Assembly: GCA_003283685.1 (NCBI GenBank)
Contig: QBWD01000020.1
Location: forward strand, 1 to 17,560
DNA: 17,560 nucleotides
Direction of reading: 5' to 3'
Source of the DNA: Prochlorococcus sp. AG-315-D17
GTDB lineage: Bacteria > Cyanobacteriota > Cyanobacteriia > PCC-6307 > Cyanobiaceae
Shown here: in pieces, positions 1 to 7,426 of the stretch
Layout: each line of letters begins with the position of its first letter
How positions within the stretch are numbered: the stretch's first letter is position 1
The notes under the pieces: generated by a model
Told to the model about the DNA's origin: nothing
Databases searched by the model: none
The model's input: the letters and a program-made list of their open reading frames with translations, nothing else
Made by a program: the position numbers and the translations under genes

Positions 1-2
1 TA

Positions 3-665
3 CCTACCGATACAAATATATTGCCTACATTTATATTGGCATCCAATATAAGTCAATTAACATATAATTTTAAAGGTCAGATCGGGACTGATTTCTCAAG
101 TTGCTTGAAATTAGTTTGTTCCATATCTAACGGTTACAGAGGTGGTAATTCCTTTAAGGAAGAGATAGAAGCAAATTCTTTTGTTAGAGAAGATACTTAT
201 ATAGAAAGAGGTTGTTCTGCTTATGCATGGGTTGATGGCCCCAGCTGGCTTGATGCTCAGGCTAATGCTGAAAGTCTTGGAGGGAATTTGGCGACAATTA
301 ATAGCGAAGATGAAAATGAATTTTTGATGGCTATCTTTAACAAAGATTCCAAAAAACATATCCAGTCAGATTCTTATGGTCATGTTCATTTACATATTGG
401 ACTAACTAAAACTGTTGAACATGATGAAAACTCTCAGTTTGGTCATGGATGGATATCTGGAGAATCGTCAAGTTATCGTCCACCATCATGGGGAGTTTGT
501 AATAGTGAAATTTGTGGAATGGGAACTGATGCTGATGGGAATTACACATCAATGATTTTAAATGTCAATAACCAAGAAAGTCAGAATAATTGGAATGATG
601 CAACCCTCGCACAAACAACAGGTTCAGGCTTAGGTCTTGTAGAAATTCCTTTGTGTAACAATTAA
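3..665 (+). CDS. C-terminal part of a C-type lectin-like domain protein (5' end off window)
   Basis: The frame is open from the left edge, so the true start lies outside; a TTG at 21 is only an internal codon. Residues from about 65 onward read as a C-type lectin-like fold: a WLDAQANAESLGGNLATI segment, then HIGLT, GHGWISGE, and a closing NNWND plus GLVEIP. These are the usual WxxA..C/LGGxLA and W.D...G.VE.. landmarks. The disulfide cysteines are only partly evident. Such domains in marine bacteria usually sit at the end of large secreted or surface proteins and bind sugar or protein ligands; that role is inferred here. It ends 53 bases before a truncated tRNA, so it probably flanks a former integration site. 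Confidence 0.72.
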   Translation, partial: PTDTNILPTFILASNISQLTYNFKGQIGTDFSSCLKLVCSISNGYRGGNSFKEEIEANSFVREDTYIERGCSAYAWVDGPSWLDAQANAESLGGNLATINSEDENEFLMAIFNKDSKKHIQSDSYGHVHLHIGLTKTVEHDENSQFGHGWISGESSSYRPPSWGVCNSEICGMGTDADGNYTSMILNVNNQESQNNWNDATLAQTTGSGLGLVEIPLCNN

Positions 666-718
666 TTGATTACTCTTTAGCTATAGATTAAAAACTTAGT
701 GCTTCAGTGGGCTTAGAA

Positions 719-765
719 AGTGCTTTGGGAGCACTAGGTCGCAGGTTCGAATCCTGTCGCCCCGA
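719..765 (+). pseudogene. 3' fragment of tRNA-Pro(UGG), probable attachment-site remnant
   Basis: The anticodon arm is intact (AGTGC / TTTGGGA / GCACT, anticodon TGG). So are the T arm (GCAGG, TTCGAAT, CCTGT) and the 3' acceptor strand CGCCCCG plus discriminator A. The partner CGGGGCG acceptor strand and a foldable D arm are absent upstream, so this is a half tRNA rather than a gene. Duplicated tRNA 3' ends are left when tyrosine-recombinase elements integrate. A decayed recombinase lies at the other end of the window, but no second copy of this fragment is present here to prove that the two belong together. Confidence 0.8.
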
Positions 766-816
766 TCAGTCAGAGAAATGTCTCCCAGCCTGTCTTTTTC
801 AATGCCTTTAAGTCGG

Positions 817-837
817 TTATGTCATATTTATGTCATA
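817..837. repeat. Two direct copies of TTATGTCATA spaced by one base
   Basis: TTATGTCATA occurs at 817-826 and again at 828-837, giving an 11-bp period, about one helical turn. It lies 50-70 bases past the tRNA fragment, in non-coding DNA (766-951 holds no other gene I can support). It could be an arm-type binding site for a recombinase or an operator for the next small gene; the sequence alone does not decide. Confidence 0.5.
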
Positions 838-951
838 CGGAAGATGAGATCCCCTTGCTAAGCAGGTTTTTGGTTGATCGTAAATAGACTAGAACTTTTC
901 ACATAATTCAATTAAAGGGATTGAACGGACCAATGAAAATGCTCTTAAGAT

Positions 952-1119
952 ATGGAACCTACTTTTAAGTTCAAAGTGAAAAAGGTTATTTCATTTGTTT
1001 TTGCTCTTTCAGTTATTGGAAGTCCATCTCTTGCTTGGGGTTGGGGTGAAGGCGGTTGCTCTAAAGACAAATCAAATCAAGATGCTAAAACTGAGCAAGT
1101 AGAAGAAACTGACACTTAA
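952..1119 (+). CDS. Small secreted protein (55 aa)
   Basis: The frame encodes 55 residues with a clear export signal: a basic start (KFKVKK), a hydrophobic core (VISFVFALSVIG) and a likely cleavage site after SPSLA. The mature part is only about 25 residues, starting WGWGEGGC and continuing as a hydrophilic K/D/E/Q-rich tail. It has one cysteine, so it could be a short periplasmic peptide. The ATG at 952 has no strong Shine-Dalgarno; a GTG nine codons downstream would also give a usable signal peptide. The function is unknown. A 35-codon frame begins one base after its stop. Confidence 0.6.
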   Translation: MEPTFKFKVKKVISFVFALSVIGSPSLAWGWGEGGCSKDKSNQDAKTEQVEETDT

Positions 1120-1120
1120 G

Positions 1121-1228
1121 TTGGCAGACCAAGTAAACCAGACAGGATTTTTAATTGAATATTTCGCTGGGATAGAAAAACGTCATTTCTATGAAGAACC
1201 AGTCCAAGGGGAATATCCAGATTGGTAG
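1121..1228 (+). CDS. Possible 35-residue protein following the secreted peptide
   Basis: A TTG-started frame of 35 codons begins one base after the preceding stop. It reads like folded-protein sequence (FLIEYFAGIEKRHFYEE, ending GEYPDW), rich in aromatic and acidic residues. No ATG is available and there is no recognisable domain. It may be a real coupled small gene or the tail of a degraded one. Translation evidence would be needed, hence the low score. Confidence 0.3.
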   Translation: MADQVNQTGFLIEYFAGIEKRHFYEEPVQGEYPDW

Positions 1229-1313
1229 CTGCAATGAAATTTGAGTATTAGTGCCGAGAGCTACAAAAGAGAGTTTGAGCCTTTAATAGAGAAAATTTGG
1301 CCCATTCAGGAAC

Positions 1314-1430
1314 ATGACCAGAAAAGAGTTCATGGATAAGTTCTTTGATCTTTGCAAGGACGCTCAAGAAGAAATTCCACCAAATGTGATTGCAGAAATT
1401 CTCAGAGATTATGCAGATAGGTTGGATTAG
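1314..1430 (+). CDS. Small acidic helical protein (38 aa)
   Basis: The ATG is preceded by AGGA, a plausible if close ribosome site. The 38-residue product (MTRKEFMDKFFDLCKD... ending EILRDYADRLD) is predicted helical and acidic, with no membrane segment. Its stop abuts the ATG of the next gene with no intervening base, which points to co-transcription and translational coupling with the secreted protein at 1431. I do not recognise the family. Confidence 0.55.
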   Translation: MTRKEFMDKFFDLCKDAQEEIPPNVIAEILRDYADRLD

Positions 1431-1646
1431 ATGAAAAAACTCTTTGCTTTTGTACTTGGTCTGCTTTTCTTTCTCTGTCCTTTTGTAGTTCAAGCAGAAG
1501 AAATAGCTGATGCACCTGCACCTGAACCAATGTCGGAAGACGCACTCAATTACTTACTGAGTGAGGACATTTATCAAGGCACTCTTTCTTGGCAAAGCAA
1601 CAAAGCTTCTACCAAATTTAATTACGACAAGCCAAAGAAAAAATAG
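1431..1646 (+). CDS. Small secreted protein with signal peptide (71 aa)
   Basis: The first 22 residues are a textbook signal peptide: MKK, then a long hydrophobic run (LFAFVLGLLFFLCPFVV), then QA with cleavage before EEIADAP. The mature 49 residues start with an Ala/Pro/Glu-rich linker and end in a lysine-rich tail (KPKKK). Nothing catalytic is visible. It starts immediately after the stop of the 38-aa gene and is followed 20 bases later by the DUF4326-like gene, so the three may form one transcript. The product probably acts in the periplasm or thylakoid lumen; that is inferred from the signal only. Confidence 0.65.
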   Translation: MKKLFAFVLGLLFFLCPFVVQAEEIADAPAPEPMSEDALNYLLSEDIYQGTLSWQSNKASTKFNYDKPKKK

Positions 1647-1666
1647 ATAAGAAAGCCCTAGCTCAT

Positions 1667-2089
1667 ATGACTGAACCTGAAGTCCATCCAAAGAAATATT
1701 TTGACCAAATAGAGGTGTTTGGCTCCATGGAGAAGCGTTCATGGATCCATGGTCCAAAGTCACCAAAGAGATTCTTTATAAACGAACCAAAATGCCCTGT
1801 AAGAAACCCCTTCGACAGAATCGATGGAGTTATAAGGGAAGAGGGAATAAAAATGTTTGATAGTTTGGTTTGGCAGAGTTGGCATGAAGACGGAAATATT
1901 CCAAAAGCAGCTAAAAAGTGGTTTGAAGCAAGAGTGAAAGAGTTTAAAGCTGGAACAGATATTGATCTTGTTTGTAATTGTCGAAGATTTAGAGGTCAAG
2001 ATGATGCTGTAGTTCTACAAGTTAAATACCCTTGCGATTGTCATGGCTATACATTAAAAAAATATATTAATTTTTTAGCTAACAAATAG
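1667..2089 (+). CDS. DUF4326-like protein (140 aa)
   Basis: The C-terminal half carries the landmarks I associate with DUF4326: an RNPF motif near residue 46, a helical middle section ending in a basic-acidic segment, then LVCNC about 20 residues before a CxCHGYTLKKYI ending. The Cys pair and CHG are usually a small metal- or thiol-containing core of unknown function, often met in phage and accessory DNA. The N-terminal 40 residues are not typical and the true start could be a later ATG (residue 21). It is convergent with hemF. The domain call rests on motif memory and needs a profile search. Confidence 0.55.
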   Translation: MTEPEVHPKKYFDQIEVFGSMEKRSWIHGPKSPKRFFINEPKCPVRNPFDRIDGVIREEGIKMFDSLVWQSWHEDGNIPKAAKKWFEARVKEFKAGTDIDLVCNCRRFRGQDDAVVLQVKYPCDCHGYTLKKYINFLANK

Positions 2090-2161
2090 GAACACTATTT
2101 TCTTTTGCCTAGTCTTCAAGCCATAGACCACCTCCAGCAGAGTCTTAATTATTATTATTTT

Positions 2162-3226
2162 TTAGTTAATTGCATCATGTCTTTCGCATCGAACTTCAAG
2201 ACTTGGATCGTTGAACCATTCTTGAGGTTGAGTAAATAAATCGGTCAATAGGGATTCTCTTGAATTTGCGGGTGGTTTATATCCATATTCCCATCGAGCT
2301 AGTGGAGGCATCGACATGAGAATTGATTCCGTTCGACCATTTGTTTGAAGTCCAAAAATTGTACCTCTATCCCATACAAGATTGAATTCTGCATATCGAC
2401 CACGTCTATATAATTGAAAGTCTCTCTCTCCCTTTCCATATATTTTGTTATTTCGTTTTTGCACAATTGGTGCGTAAGACGGCAAAAATGCCTTACCACA
2501 GGCTTTAGCTAAAGAAAGTAGCTCATGCCACGTTATCGTTTGCTCACCCAACGAATCAGAGGCTTGGTAAGCATGGCTATTAGGTTGATTTCCTTTATAT
2601 AGACTTCCAGTTCCATTTTGATAATCATAAAAAATACCTCCAATCCCTCTTGTTTCAGATCTATGTTTTAGGAAAAAATATTCATCACACCATGGCTTGA
2701 ACACTGGGTAAAAGTTTTTATCCACTGAATCACAAGCTTCTTTATGCACATTGTGAAAATGTTTAACATCTTCTAAGTAGGGATAATATGGAGTCAGATC
2801 GGCACCTCCTCCAAACCACCAAACAGGACCTGCTTCGAAATATCGATAATTTAAATGTGTGGTAGGAACATAAGGATTTCGAGGATGAAGAACCATAGAC
2901 GTACCAGTTGCAAACCATGAATGACCTTTTGCTTCTGGTCTTTGACTAAGAATTGATTCTGGTAATTCATGTCCATGAACTTCCGAGAAATTAATACCTC
3001 CTTGCTCGAAAACACCTCCATTTTTAATAACACGAGAACGACCTCCACCTCCTTCGGATCTTTTCCACGTTTCTTCTGAGAAAGATGCTTCTCCATCTAA
3101 AAGAGTCAGTCCCTCTGTTATTTCATCTTGTATTTGCTGGAATAGTTTACTCGCTATCTCACGAGAACTTATATTTGGAAGAGCTCCAGGAGGAATGTTT
3201 GACGTTTTTTTGCAAATATCTCTCAT
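2162..3226 (-). CDS. hemF: Oxygen-dependent coproporphyrinogen III oxidase
   Basis: HemF catalyses the oxidative decarboxylation of coproporphyrinogen III to protoporphyrinogen IX, with O2 as acceptor, in heme and chlorophyll synthesis; it acts as a soluble dimer. The whole family signature is present: GGGGRSRV and [13 protein letters not shown] in the first third, [12 protein letters not shown] mid-protein, [10 protein letters not shown], and [19 protein letters not shown] near the C-terminus. From the ATG at 3226 the product is 354 aa, the normal cyanobacterial length. A GTG at 3259 would add 11 residues but has little support. The gene is monocistronic here, divergent from the Cys-tailed gene at 3313 and convergent with the gene at 1667. 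Confidence 0.95.
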   Translation of the reverse strand: MRDICKKTSNIPPGALPNISSREIASKLFQQIQDEITEGLTLLDGEASFSEETWKRSEGGGGRSRVIKNGGVFEQGGINFSEVHGHELPESILSQRPEAKGHSWFATGTSMVLHPRNPYVPTTHLNYRYFEAGPVWWFGGGADLTPYYPYLEDVKHFHNVHKEACDSVDKNFYPVFKPWCDEYFFLKHRSETRGIGGIFYDYQNGTGSLYKGNQPNSHAYQASDSLGEQTITWHELLSLAKACGKAFLPSYAPIVQKRNNKIYGKGERDFQLYRRGRYAEFNLVWDRGTIFGLQTNGRTESILMSMPPLARWEYGYKPPANSRESLLTDLFTQPQEWFNDPSLEVRCERHDAIN

Positions 3227-3312
3227 AAAAAGAAAGAAACCTGAAGATAACGATACCACACTAGTATAATATTGTTATTCCTAGATCTCAAGACTCTTTT
3301 GTGTCTAAAAGC

Positions 3313-3702
3313 ATGGAGATACATGTATTACTAGCTCCATTTGGGGAGTTAAGCGCTGATGGTCAACTTCGTGAATCCATGAATGAACGTCGTATTAGGA
3401 GAGACGAAAAATATCCTCTTTGGTATTTATCCCCAGAACTGTTATCTAAGCTTGAATTGAAGGCTTACTCTGCCTTGAACTATGAAGCCGTAGCGGCTTT
3501 AGATCCTGGAGTAATTACATGGTTAAAACTTAGATTTGGAGGCCATAGAATTTGTATAAAATCCGATGTTAATACTCTTTGGAAATACGCAAGTGAACTT
3601 CCTCCACTTCCTATTCAACGAAACATAGCTTTATCTAAGTGTTGCAAAAAGAATTGTTCTGGTAATTGTGATAAATCAAATAACAGTATGCAAAAACTGT
3701 GA
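3313..3702 (+). CDS. Hypothetical protein with Cys-rich C-terminal tail (129 aa)
   Basis: I do not recognise the family. The ATG at 3313 is preferred over a GTG at 3301. The body is a compact alpha/beta-looking domain (LLAPFGEL, SALNYEAVAALDPGVITWLKLRFGGHRICI). The last 25 residues carry CCKKNCSGNC, a tight four-cysteine cluster that could bind metal. It lies 64 bases upstream of an ArsR-family regulator on the same strand. Metal-related work is suggested by the cluster and the neighbour, but that is inference only. Confidence 0.6.
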   Translation: MEIHVLLAPFGELSADGQLRESMNERRIRRDEKYPLWYLSPELLSKLELKAYSALNYEAVAALDPGVITWLKLRFGGHRICIKSDVNTLWKYASELPPLPIQRNIALSKCCKKNCSGNCDKSNNSMQKL

Positions 3703-3766
3703 TATTCCATTATCAATAAATGGTTGAATGTTTTATAGTGGGATTTAATATTCTTTCTAAAAGAAG

Positions 3767-4072
3767 ATGGAAAGGTTAGCTGAGTTTTTTAAGGTTTTAT
3801 CGGAGGTAAATCGTTTAGCTGTTTTAGAAGTCCTAAAAGATGGACCCTTAAATGTCACTAGTGTCGTTGAACAAACAGGGTTATCACAAGCATTGGTATC
3901 TAAGCATTTAAAGTTGTTAACTATTGCTGGGATAGTTAGAAGAATGCCAGAAGGAAGCTTGGTCTTTTATGAAGTAGTAGATAAAACGGTTTTTAAATTT
4001 CTGGTACAAGCAAGAAAGATTCTTCAATCGGTGAATCAAAAACAAATAAATGCTATTAATTCTGGTTTTTAA
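3767..4072 (+). CDS. ArsR-family winged-helix transcriptional regulator (101 aa)
   Basis: The length and layout match ArsR/SmtB repressors: an N-terminal helix (FFKVLSEVNRLAVLEVLKDG), the recognition HTH (VTSVVEQTGLSQALVSKHLKLL) around residues 32-53, and a beta wing (GIVRRMPEGSLVFYEV). There are no cysteines at all and only one histidine, inside the HTH, so the usual thiol metal site is missing. It may sense something else, act through a different ligand set, or be constitutive. Its stop codon TAA overlaps the ATG of the pentapeptide-repeat gene (TAATG), so the two are translationally coupled. Confidence 0.85.
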   Translation: MERLAEFFKVLSEVNRLAVLEVLKDGPLNVTSVVEQTGLSQALVSKHLKLLTIAGIVRRMPEGSLVFYEVVDKTVFKFLVQARKILQSVNQKQINAINSGF

Positions 4073-4734
4073 TGGAGGATTCCTATTCCCCAAGTTCAAG
4101 GGAGGAACTTCAACTTGAATTAGATAAAGGTATTCGCTATCTACAGAATTTACATTTAGAGAATCTTGACGGAACCAAACTAGATATAAGTAATTGTGAT
4201 TTAAGTGGCGGAAGGTTTAAAGAGTCTCGTTTTGGATATGCAAAATTTAGAAATGCCATACTTGAAAGTTGTTGCTTTCAGCAATCAATTCTTTGGGGTG
4301 CTGATCTATCAGGAATAAAAGCGAGTACATCTTTTTGGCAAGAGTCAGATTTATCTGGATCACGTCTTCAAAATGCCAATTTAGAAAACTCATTAATGCA
4401 TAGATGTATTGCAAGAGGTGTTATAGCAAGTAAGGCTCAGTGGCAAAGATCTCGATTGATAGAAGCAGATTTCAGATCAGCACTTGACCAGCTAACTGAC
4501 CTTGGTGAATCTGATTTTTCGGGTGCAGATTTAAGCTTTGCTTTTTTTGATGGTGTTAATTTGCAAAAGGCAAATCTGAATGGTTGCTGTCTTTATGGAA
4601 CTAACTTTTCAAAAGCAAATCTAGAAGGAGCTGACTTGAGCAATTGTGACTTAAGAGAAACAAATTTTAAAGACGCTTGTTTATTGAATGTAAAATTAGA
4701 GAATTCTTGGATTCCTAAAGGATTAAATGTTTAA
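4072..4734 (+). CDS. Pentapeptide-repeat protein (220 aa)
   Basis: The protein is built of pentapeptide repeats of the A(D/N)LxX type, clearest in ADLSG, ANLEN, ADLSF, ANLNG, ANLEGADLSNCDLRETNF near the C-terminus, with two blocks separated by a less regular stretch around residues 110-145. Such repeats form a right-handed quadrilateral beta-helix. There is no signal peptide or membrane segment, so it is probably cytosolic. Functions in the family range from DNA mimicry to unknown scaffolding; none can be assigned here. It overlaps the ArsR-type gene by one base, so it is most likely controlled together with it. Confidence 0.85.
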   Translation: MEDSYSPSSREELQLELDKGIRYLQNLHLENLDGTKLDISNCDLSGGRFKESRFGYAKFRNAILESCCFQQSILWGADLSGIKASTSFWQESDLSGSRLQNANLENSLMHRCIARGVIASKAQWQRSRLIEADFRSALDQLTDLGESDFSGADLSFAFFDGVNLQKANLNGCCLYGTNFSKANLEGADLSNCDLRETNFKDACLLNVKLENSWIPKGLNV

Positions 4735-4931
4735 AGATAAGTAGTTTCTAGATGTTCTTGCATATCTTGTCAAATCCTTGACTCTATAAATGATGACGGT
4801 TTTTATAAGTATAAATAAGATAATAAATAATAATAGTTGTTATTGAGAGAACGATTACGACCTTATTTATCATGGACAAAGAATAACAGAAATATTATAT
4901 TAGCATATAAGCATAAGAGTATGCTAGTAGT

Positions 4932-5081
4932 ATGCCTTTTTATTTTCTGATGCGTTTAGATTCTCGACCTTTTGACTACAAAAAAGGGTCATTCCATAAC
5001 AAGTTAGGAATGACATCGCTGTGGCTTTTTATTATTTTGGCGTTTATTCAGGTAATTAGATTGGTTGTTAATTCTTTTTAG
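4932..5081 (+). CDS. Possible small membrane protein (49 aa)
   Basis: A 49-codon frame encodes a polar N-terminal half (LDSRPFDYKKGSFHNKLG) and one strong membrane helix (SLWLFIILAFIQVIRLVV). No good ribosome-binding site is visible. The tract before it (4735-4931) is very AT-rich and holds no gene. The frame contains a near-perfect palindrome at 4988-5014, so the open frame could be incidental to a regulatory or RNA element. Moderate confidence because of length and composition only. Confidence 0.4.
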   Translation: MPFYFLMRLDSRPFDYKKGSFHNKLGMTSLWLFIILAFIQVIRLVVNSF

Positions 5082-5264
5082 AGATTACTACGACTCGAAA
5101 AAAACCTAAACTAGTTCAAGACATGGATTAGTAAAAGTTTTTTTTATCAAAGAGGATAAGGCTCAAGAAATTAATCATTGCTGGCCTTTATATGAAGTAA
5201 AGGTGATCCTGATACCTGCTTTATTTCACGGCTAAGAAGTTTGTATCCCATTCTTTTAAAACAC

Positions 5265-5495
5265 ATGAACATTGAAGAATTAAACTACGAGGAACTTCCC
5301 CGGAAGTACCCCAAGCATCTACATAAAACCATCTATAAGATTGAAAATGAGAAATACACCTGGGAAAAGGAGTTGCAAGACTGTTGGGTCGATATTTCTT
5401 TAGGTGCTAGTCGACATTTAAGTGAGTCGGATAATGGCCACTTCATTTATATGAGGGACTTTCCTACATATTTGATTGAAGAAAAGTTGTCGTAA
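5265..5495 (+). CDS. Hypothetical protein, perhaps an alpha/beta-hydrolase C-terminal remnant (76 aa)
   Basis: The ATG at 5265 is preferred over a TTG at 5241. The product is a soluble, charged 76-residue protein with no signal or membrane segment. The last 25 residues (SESDNGHFIYMRDFPTYLIEE) resemble the end of alpha/beta hydrolases, where the catalytic histidine sits in SGHxIHxxxPxxV. The nucleophile and acid of a hydrolase are absent, so if related it is only a remnant or a small derivative. The resemblance is weak and no function is assigned. The 183 bases upstream hold no gene. Confidence 0.5.
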   Translation: MNIEELNYEELPRKYPKHLHKTIYKIENEKYTWEKELQDCWVDISLGASRHLSESDNGHFIYMRDFPTYLIEEKLS

Positions 5496-5589
5496 TTACG
5501 ATCAAAATAATTCGATCTCTTTTGCTATAAAACCTGTGTAGGTATGTCTAAAATCTTACTCAAATTTTGCTCCCAATAGTCAATTTTAA

Positions 5590-5898
5590 TTAGACTCCAG
5601 AAGAATAGATATTGTCTATTCCATTACTTGAGTCAATACGTAACGTTAAGTTTGATAATGGTGAACTAACGCAAAGAAGCACTAATCCTTTGTTAAGGCA
5701 TTCATCTCCAGCAACATGACCGTCTTGCAAGCGAACTTTCCCTCCTAATAGTCGAACAGCACAATCTGAGCAAACTCCTACACCACAGGAATGCTCTAGT
5801 TCAATATTTGCATCTTCTGCTGCTTCGAGGATAGTTTGTTCATCATTACACTGAAACTTCAGGCACTTATCTCCATCGTAAATTGTCACTTGGTACAT
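5590..5898 (-). CDS. Plant-type [2Fe-2S] ferredoxin (102 aa)
   Basis: Starting at the ATG at 5898, the cluster ligands are Cys38, Cys43, Cys46 and Cys76, in the spacing C-x4-C-x2-C-x29-C, the standard beta-grasp ferredoxin pattern (HSCGVGVCSDCAV...LLCVSSP). It is a soluble one-electron carrier. It differs from photosynthetic PetF in having extra cysteines (12, 17, 67) and a longer C-terminal tail (DSSNGIDNIYSSGV). It is therefore more likely an accessory ferredoxin for a particular partner than the main photosystem I acceptor. A GTG three codons earlier is an alternative start. It is divergent from the PTOX gene, sharing a 69-base promoter region. Confidence 0.88.
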   Translation of the reverse strand: MYQVTIYDGDKCLKFQCNDEQTILEAAEDANIELEHSCGVGVCSDCAVRLLGGKVRLQDGHVAGDECLNKGLVLLCVSSPLSNLTLRIDSSNGIDNIYSSGV

Positions 5899-5926
5899 AG
5901 CAGACACTTGAGAACCTCTAGCACAG

Positions 5927-5950
5927 TATCATGATAGTGTTATATTCTAT
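5927..5950 (+). promoter_or_regulatory. Promoter element ahead of PTOX: TATCATGATA palindrome plus GTTATATTCTAT
   Basis: A perfect 10-bp palindrome TATCATGATA (5927-5936) is followed by GTTATATTCTAT, whose TATATT (5941-5946) suits a -10 box about 21 bases before the PTOX ATG. The same arrangement recurs at 7429-7452, 20 of 24 positions identical. No good -35 box is visible, so an activator may bind the palindrome. The site lies between two divergent redox genes and could serve both. Confidence 0.5.
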
Positions 5951-5967
5951 TGGATTGCAATACTTAG

Positions 5968-6591
5968 ATGAAGACAAAGACTCAGAAAGCTGAAATAGCG
6001 TTCTACTTAATCACAGCAGTCGAGACGCTTCTGAATTTAATATGGCCTAATGCGGACGAGAGGCGTGCTGCTGCGCTTGAAATTATTGCACGTACTGCAT
6101 ACACAGCAGAGGAAAGTGCTTGCCATTACCTTGAGACTATTGGGCTTGACCATAGTGGGCAAATTAGGCTCACATTGGAACTAGCTCGAATACAAGATAG
6201 TAATGAGCAGACACACGAAGACATCTTCGGTCGGGACCTCAATGGCTTAAAACATTGGGGTGATCGTTTTTTGGCAAGGCATATTGCAGTAATCATTTAT
6301 TGGACTTTTGCTATTATCACCCTGATTGATCATGAGTTTGCGGCACTCCTAGGGGAGGCAGTTGAAGTTGAAGCAGTTGAAACCTATAAACGAATGCAAA
6401 TCGAACAAACAGAAGAGTGGCTAAGCCAGCCTGCAGTACCGACAGCTATTAACTACTACAAAACACCCAACAATTACTGGCTTAAAAGAGGAGATGCCCA
6501 ACCACTAACAATGCGTGATGTAGTGGAATCAATAAGAAAAGATGAAGAAGAGCATGTCAATGACAACAGCAAGAAAGCATTGGCTTTTTGA
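5968..6591 (+). CDS. Plastoquinol terminal oxidase (PTOX / alternative oxidase family, 207 aa)
   Basis: The enzyme would oxidise plastoquinol and reduce O2 to water at the thylakoid membrane, a safety valve for over-reduced photosynthetic electron transport. The di-iron ligand motifs are all visible in order: Glu38 in LEIIARTAY (matching LEVIARVPY of PTOX), Glu80 and His83 in NEQTH, the glutamates in VEVEAVETY (131-140), and Glu193 with His196 in RKDEEEH. The interfacial hydrophobic helix IAVIIYWTFAIITLI lies at 106-120. With every ligand kept it is probably active. It is divergent from a ferredoxin gene and preceded by the shared promoter element. PTOX rather than mitochondrial-type AOX is my reading of the motif details. 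Confidence 0.85.
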   Translation: MKTKTQKAEIAFYLITAVETLLNLIWPNADERRAAALEIIARTAYTAEESACHYLETIGLDHSGQIRLTLELARIQDSNEQTHEDIFGRDLNGLKHWGDRFLARHIAVIIYWTFAIITLIDHEFAALLGEAVEVEAVETYKRMQIEQTEEWLSQPAVPTAINYYKTPNNYWLKRGDAQPLTMRDVVESIRKDEEEHVNDNSKKALAF

Positions 6592-6612
6592 TTAGGGTTT
6601 ACGATATATAGA

Positions 6613-6629
6613 ATAGAATCTCTTTCTAT
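6613..6629. terminator. Possible bidirectional terminator between convergent genes
   Basis: ATAGAA and TTCTAT form a 6-bp stem around a five-base TCTCT loop in the short gap between the convergent PTOX and 6626 genes. It is AT-rich and weak, and it enters the 3' end of the minus-strand gene. Confidence 0.3.
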
Positions 6630-7426
6630 GTGCTTTCTAAATTCATTCTTTTAAGCTCTATAAACTTGGGATTCATAGAGGATTTACTTACAAGAAGTCT
6701 TGCCTTTTTCATAGGGAAATTGACTTCTTTGAAGAACTCATTTAACCGAGTAGTCGTTTCTGATAGAAAATCGTAGGGATTAATGCCAATAATATTCAAT
6801 TGCGGAGATAATGAATAAATAAAATCTAATGTCATTGGAATTATTTCCTCAAGGCAAGAATAAACATCTGATTCTTCATACTTGATATTTGCTCTTAACC
6901 AAGTCTCTAAAAAATAAGAGGTTGTCAACTTTGCATCTATTATTTCCATGATTTCTTGCTGTCTTGGGCCAGATAATGGAAGATATAAAAGATATAAGGA
7001 AAAAAGTATCGTTTCTACTAATGAATATTGAACAACAAGGCAATGTCCTCTTTTTAATTTCCTAATTCCTTTAGTAAAAAGATCTTTAAATGGACTTAGC
7101 ATGTTGGTTGCAAAGTATCGATTGACAGACAGCCTTTCTTTTGTTGAAAATCTAGTTAGCAATTCAACGTGGTCGTTGCACCTTGAAGAAAGTCTTTGCC
7201 AAGTCTGACTTTCTTCTACAAATAATTTGCTAGTGCAAAGAAACAATGATGCCGAAATTTGTTCGGCCTTGATGAATATCTCATTAATTTGATCGTCAGC
7301 ATCCGAACGATCAATTGGTGTCAACTTTGTAGTTGTTTTCGCGAGAGGCCTGTCCTTAATCGACATGAACTTTCTTTTGTGGAGATTTCTTATCAAAAGT
7401 CGCAACTCTTTCTGTTTCGTTATCAT
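6626..7426 (-). CDS. Hypothetical helical protein (266 aa)
   Basis: I do not recognise this protein. The frame from the ATG at 7426 gives 266 residues, mostly predicted helix, with no signal peptide and no clear membrane segment; the best hydrophobic stretch is VVQYSLVETILFSLYLLYLPL near residue 140. A later ATG (7366, residue 21) is a reasonable alternative that would drop a basic, leucine-rich N-terminus. It is convergent with PTOX and divergent from the 55-aa membrane protein; the region in front of it carries tandem TATCATAA repeats. No neighbour indicates a role. Confidence 0.6.
   Translation of the reverse strand: MITKQKELRLLIRNLHKRKFMSIKDRPLAKTTTKLTPIDRSDADDQINEIFIKAEQISASLFLCTSKLFVEESQTWQRLSSRCNDHVELLTRFSTKERLSVNRYFATNMLSPFKDLFTKGIRKLKRGHCLVVQYSLVETILFSLYLLYLPLSGPRQQEIMEIIDAKLTTSYFLETWLRANIKYEESDVYSCLEEIIPMTLDFIYSLSPQLNIIGINPYDFLSETTTRLNEFFKEVNFPMKKARLLVSKSSMNPKFIELKRMNLEST

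Noticed and set aside
719..765. Complete tRNA-Pro gene
   Set aside because: The 5' acceptor strand and D arm cannot be found, so only a 3' fragment is present.
2299..3096. Other minus-strand frames of 66 and 81 codons inside hemF
   Set aside because: They are out-of-frame shadows of the strongly supported HemF frame.
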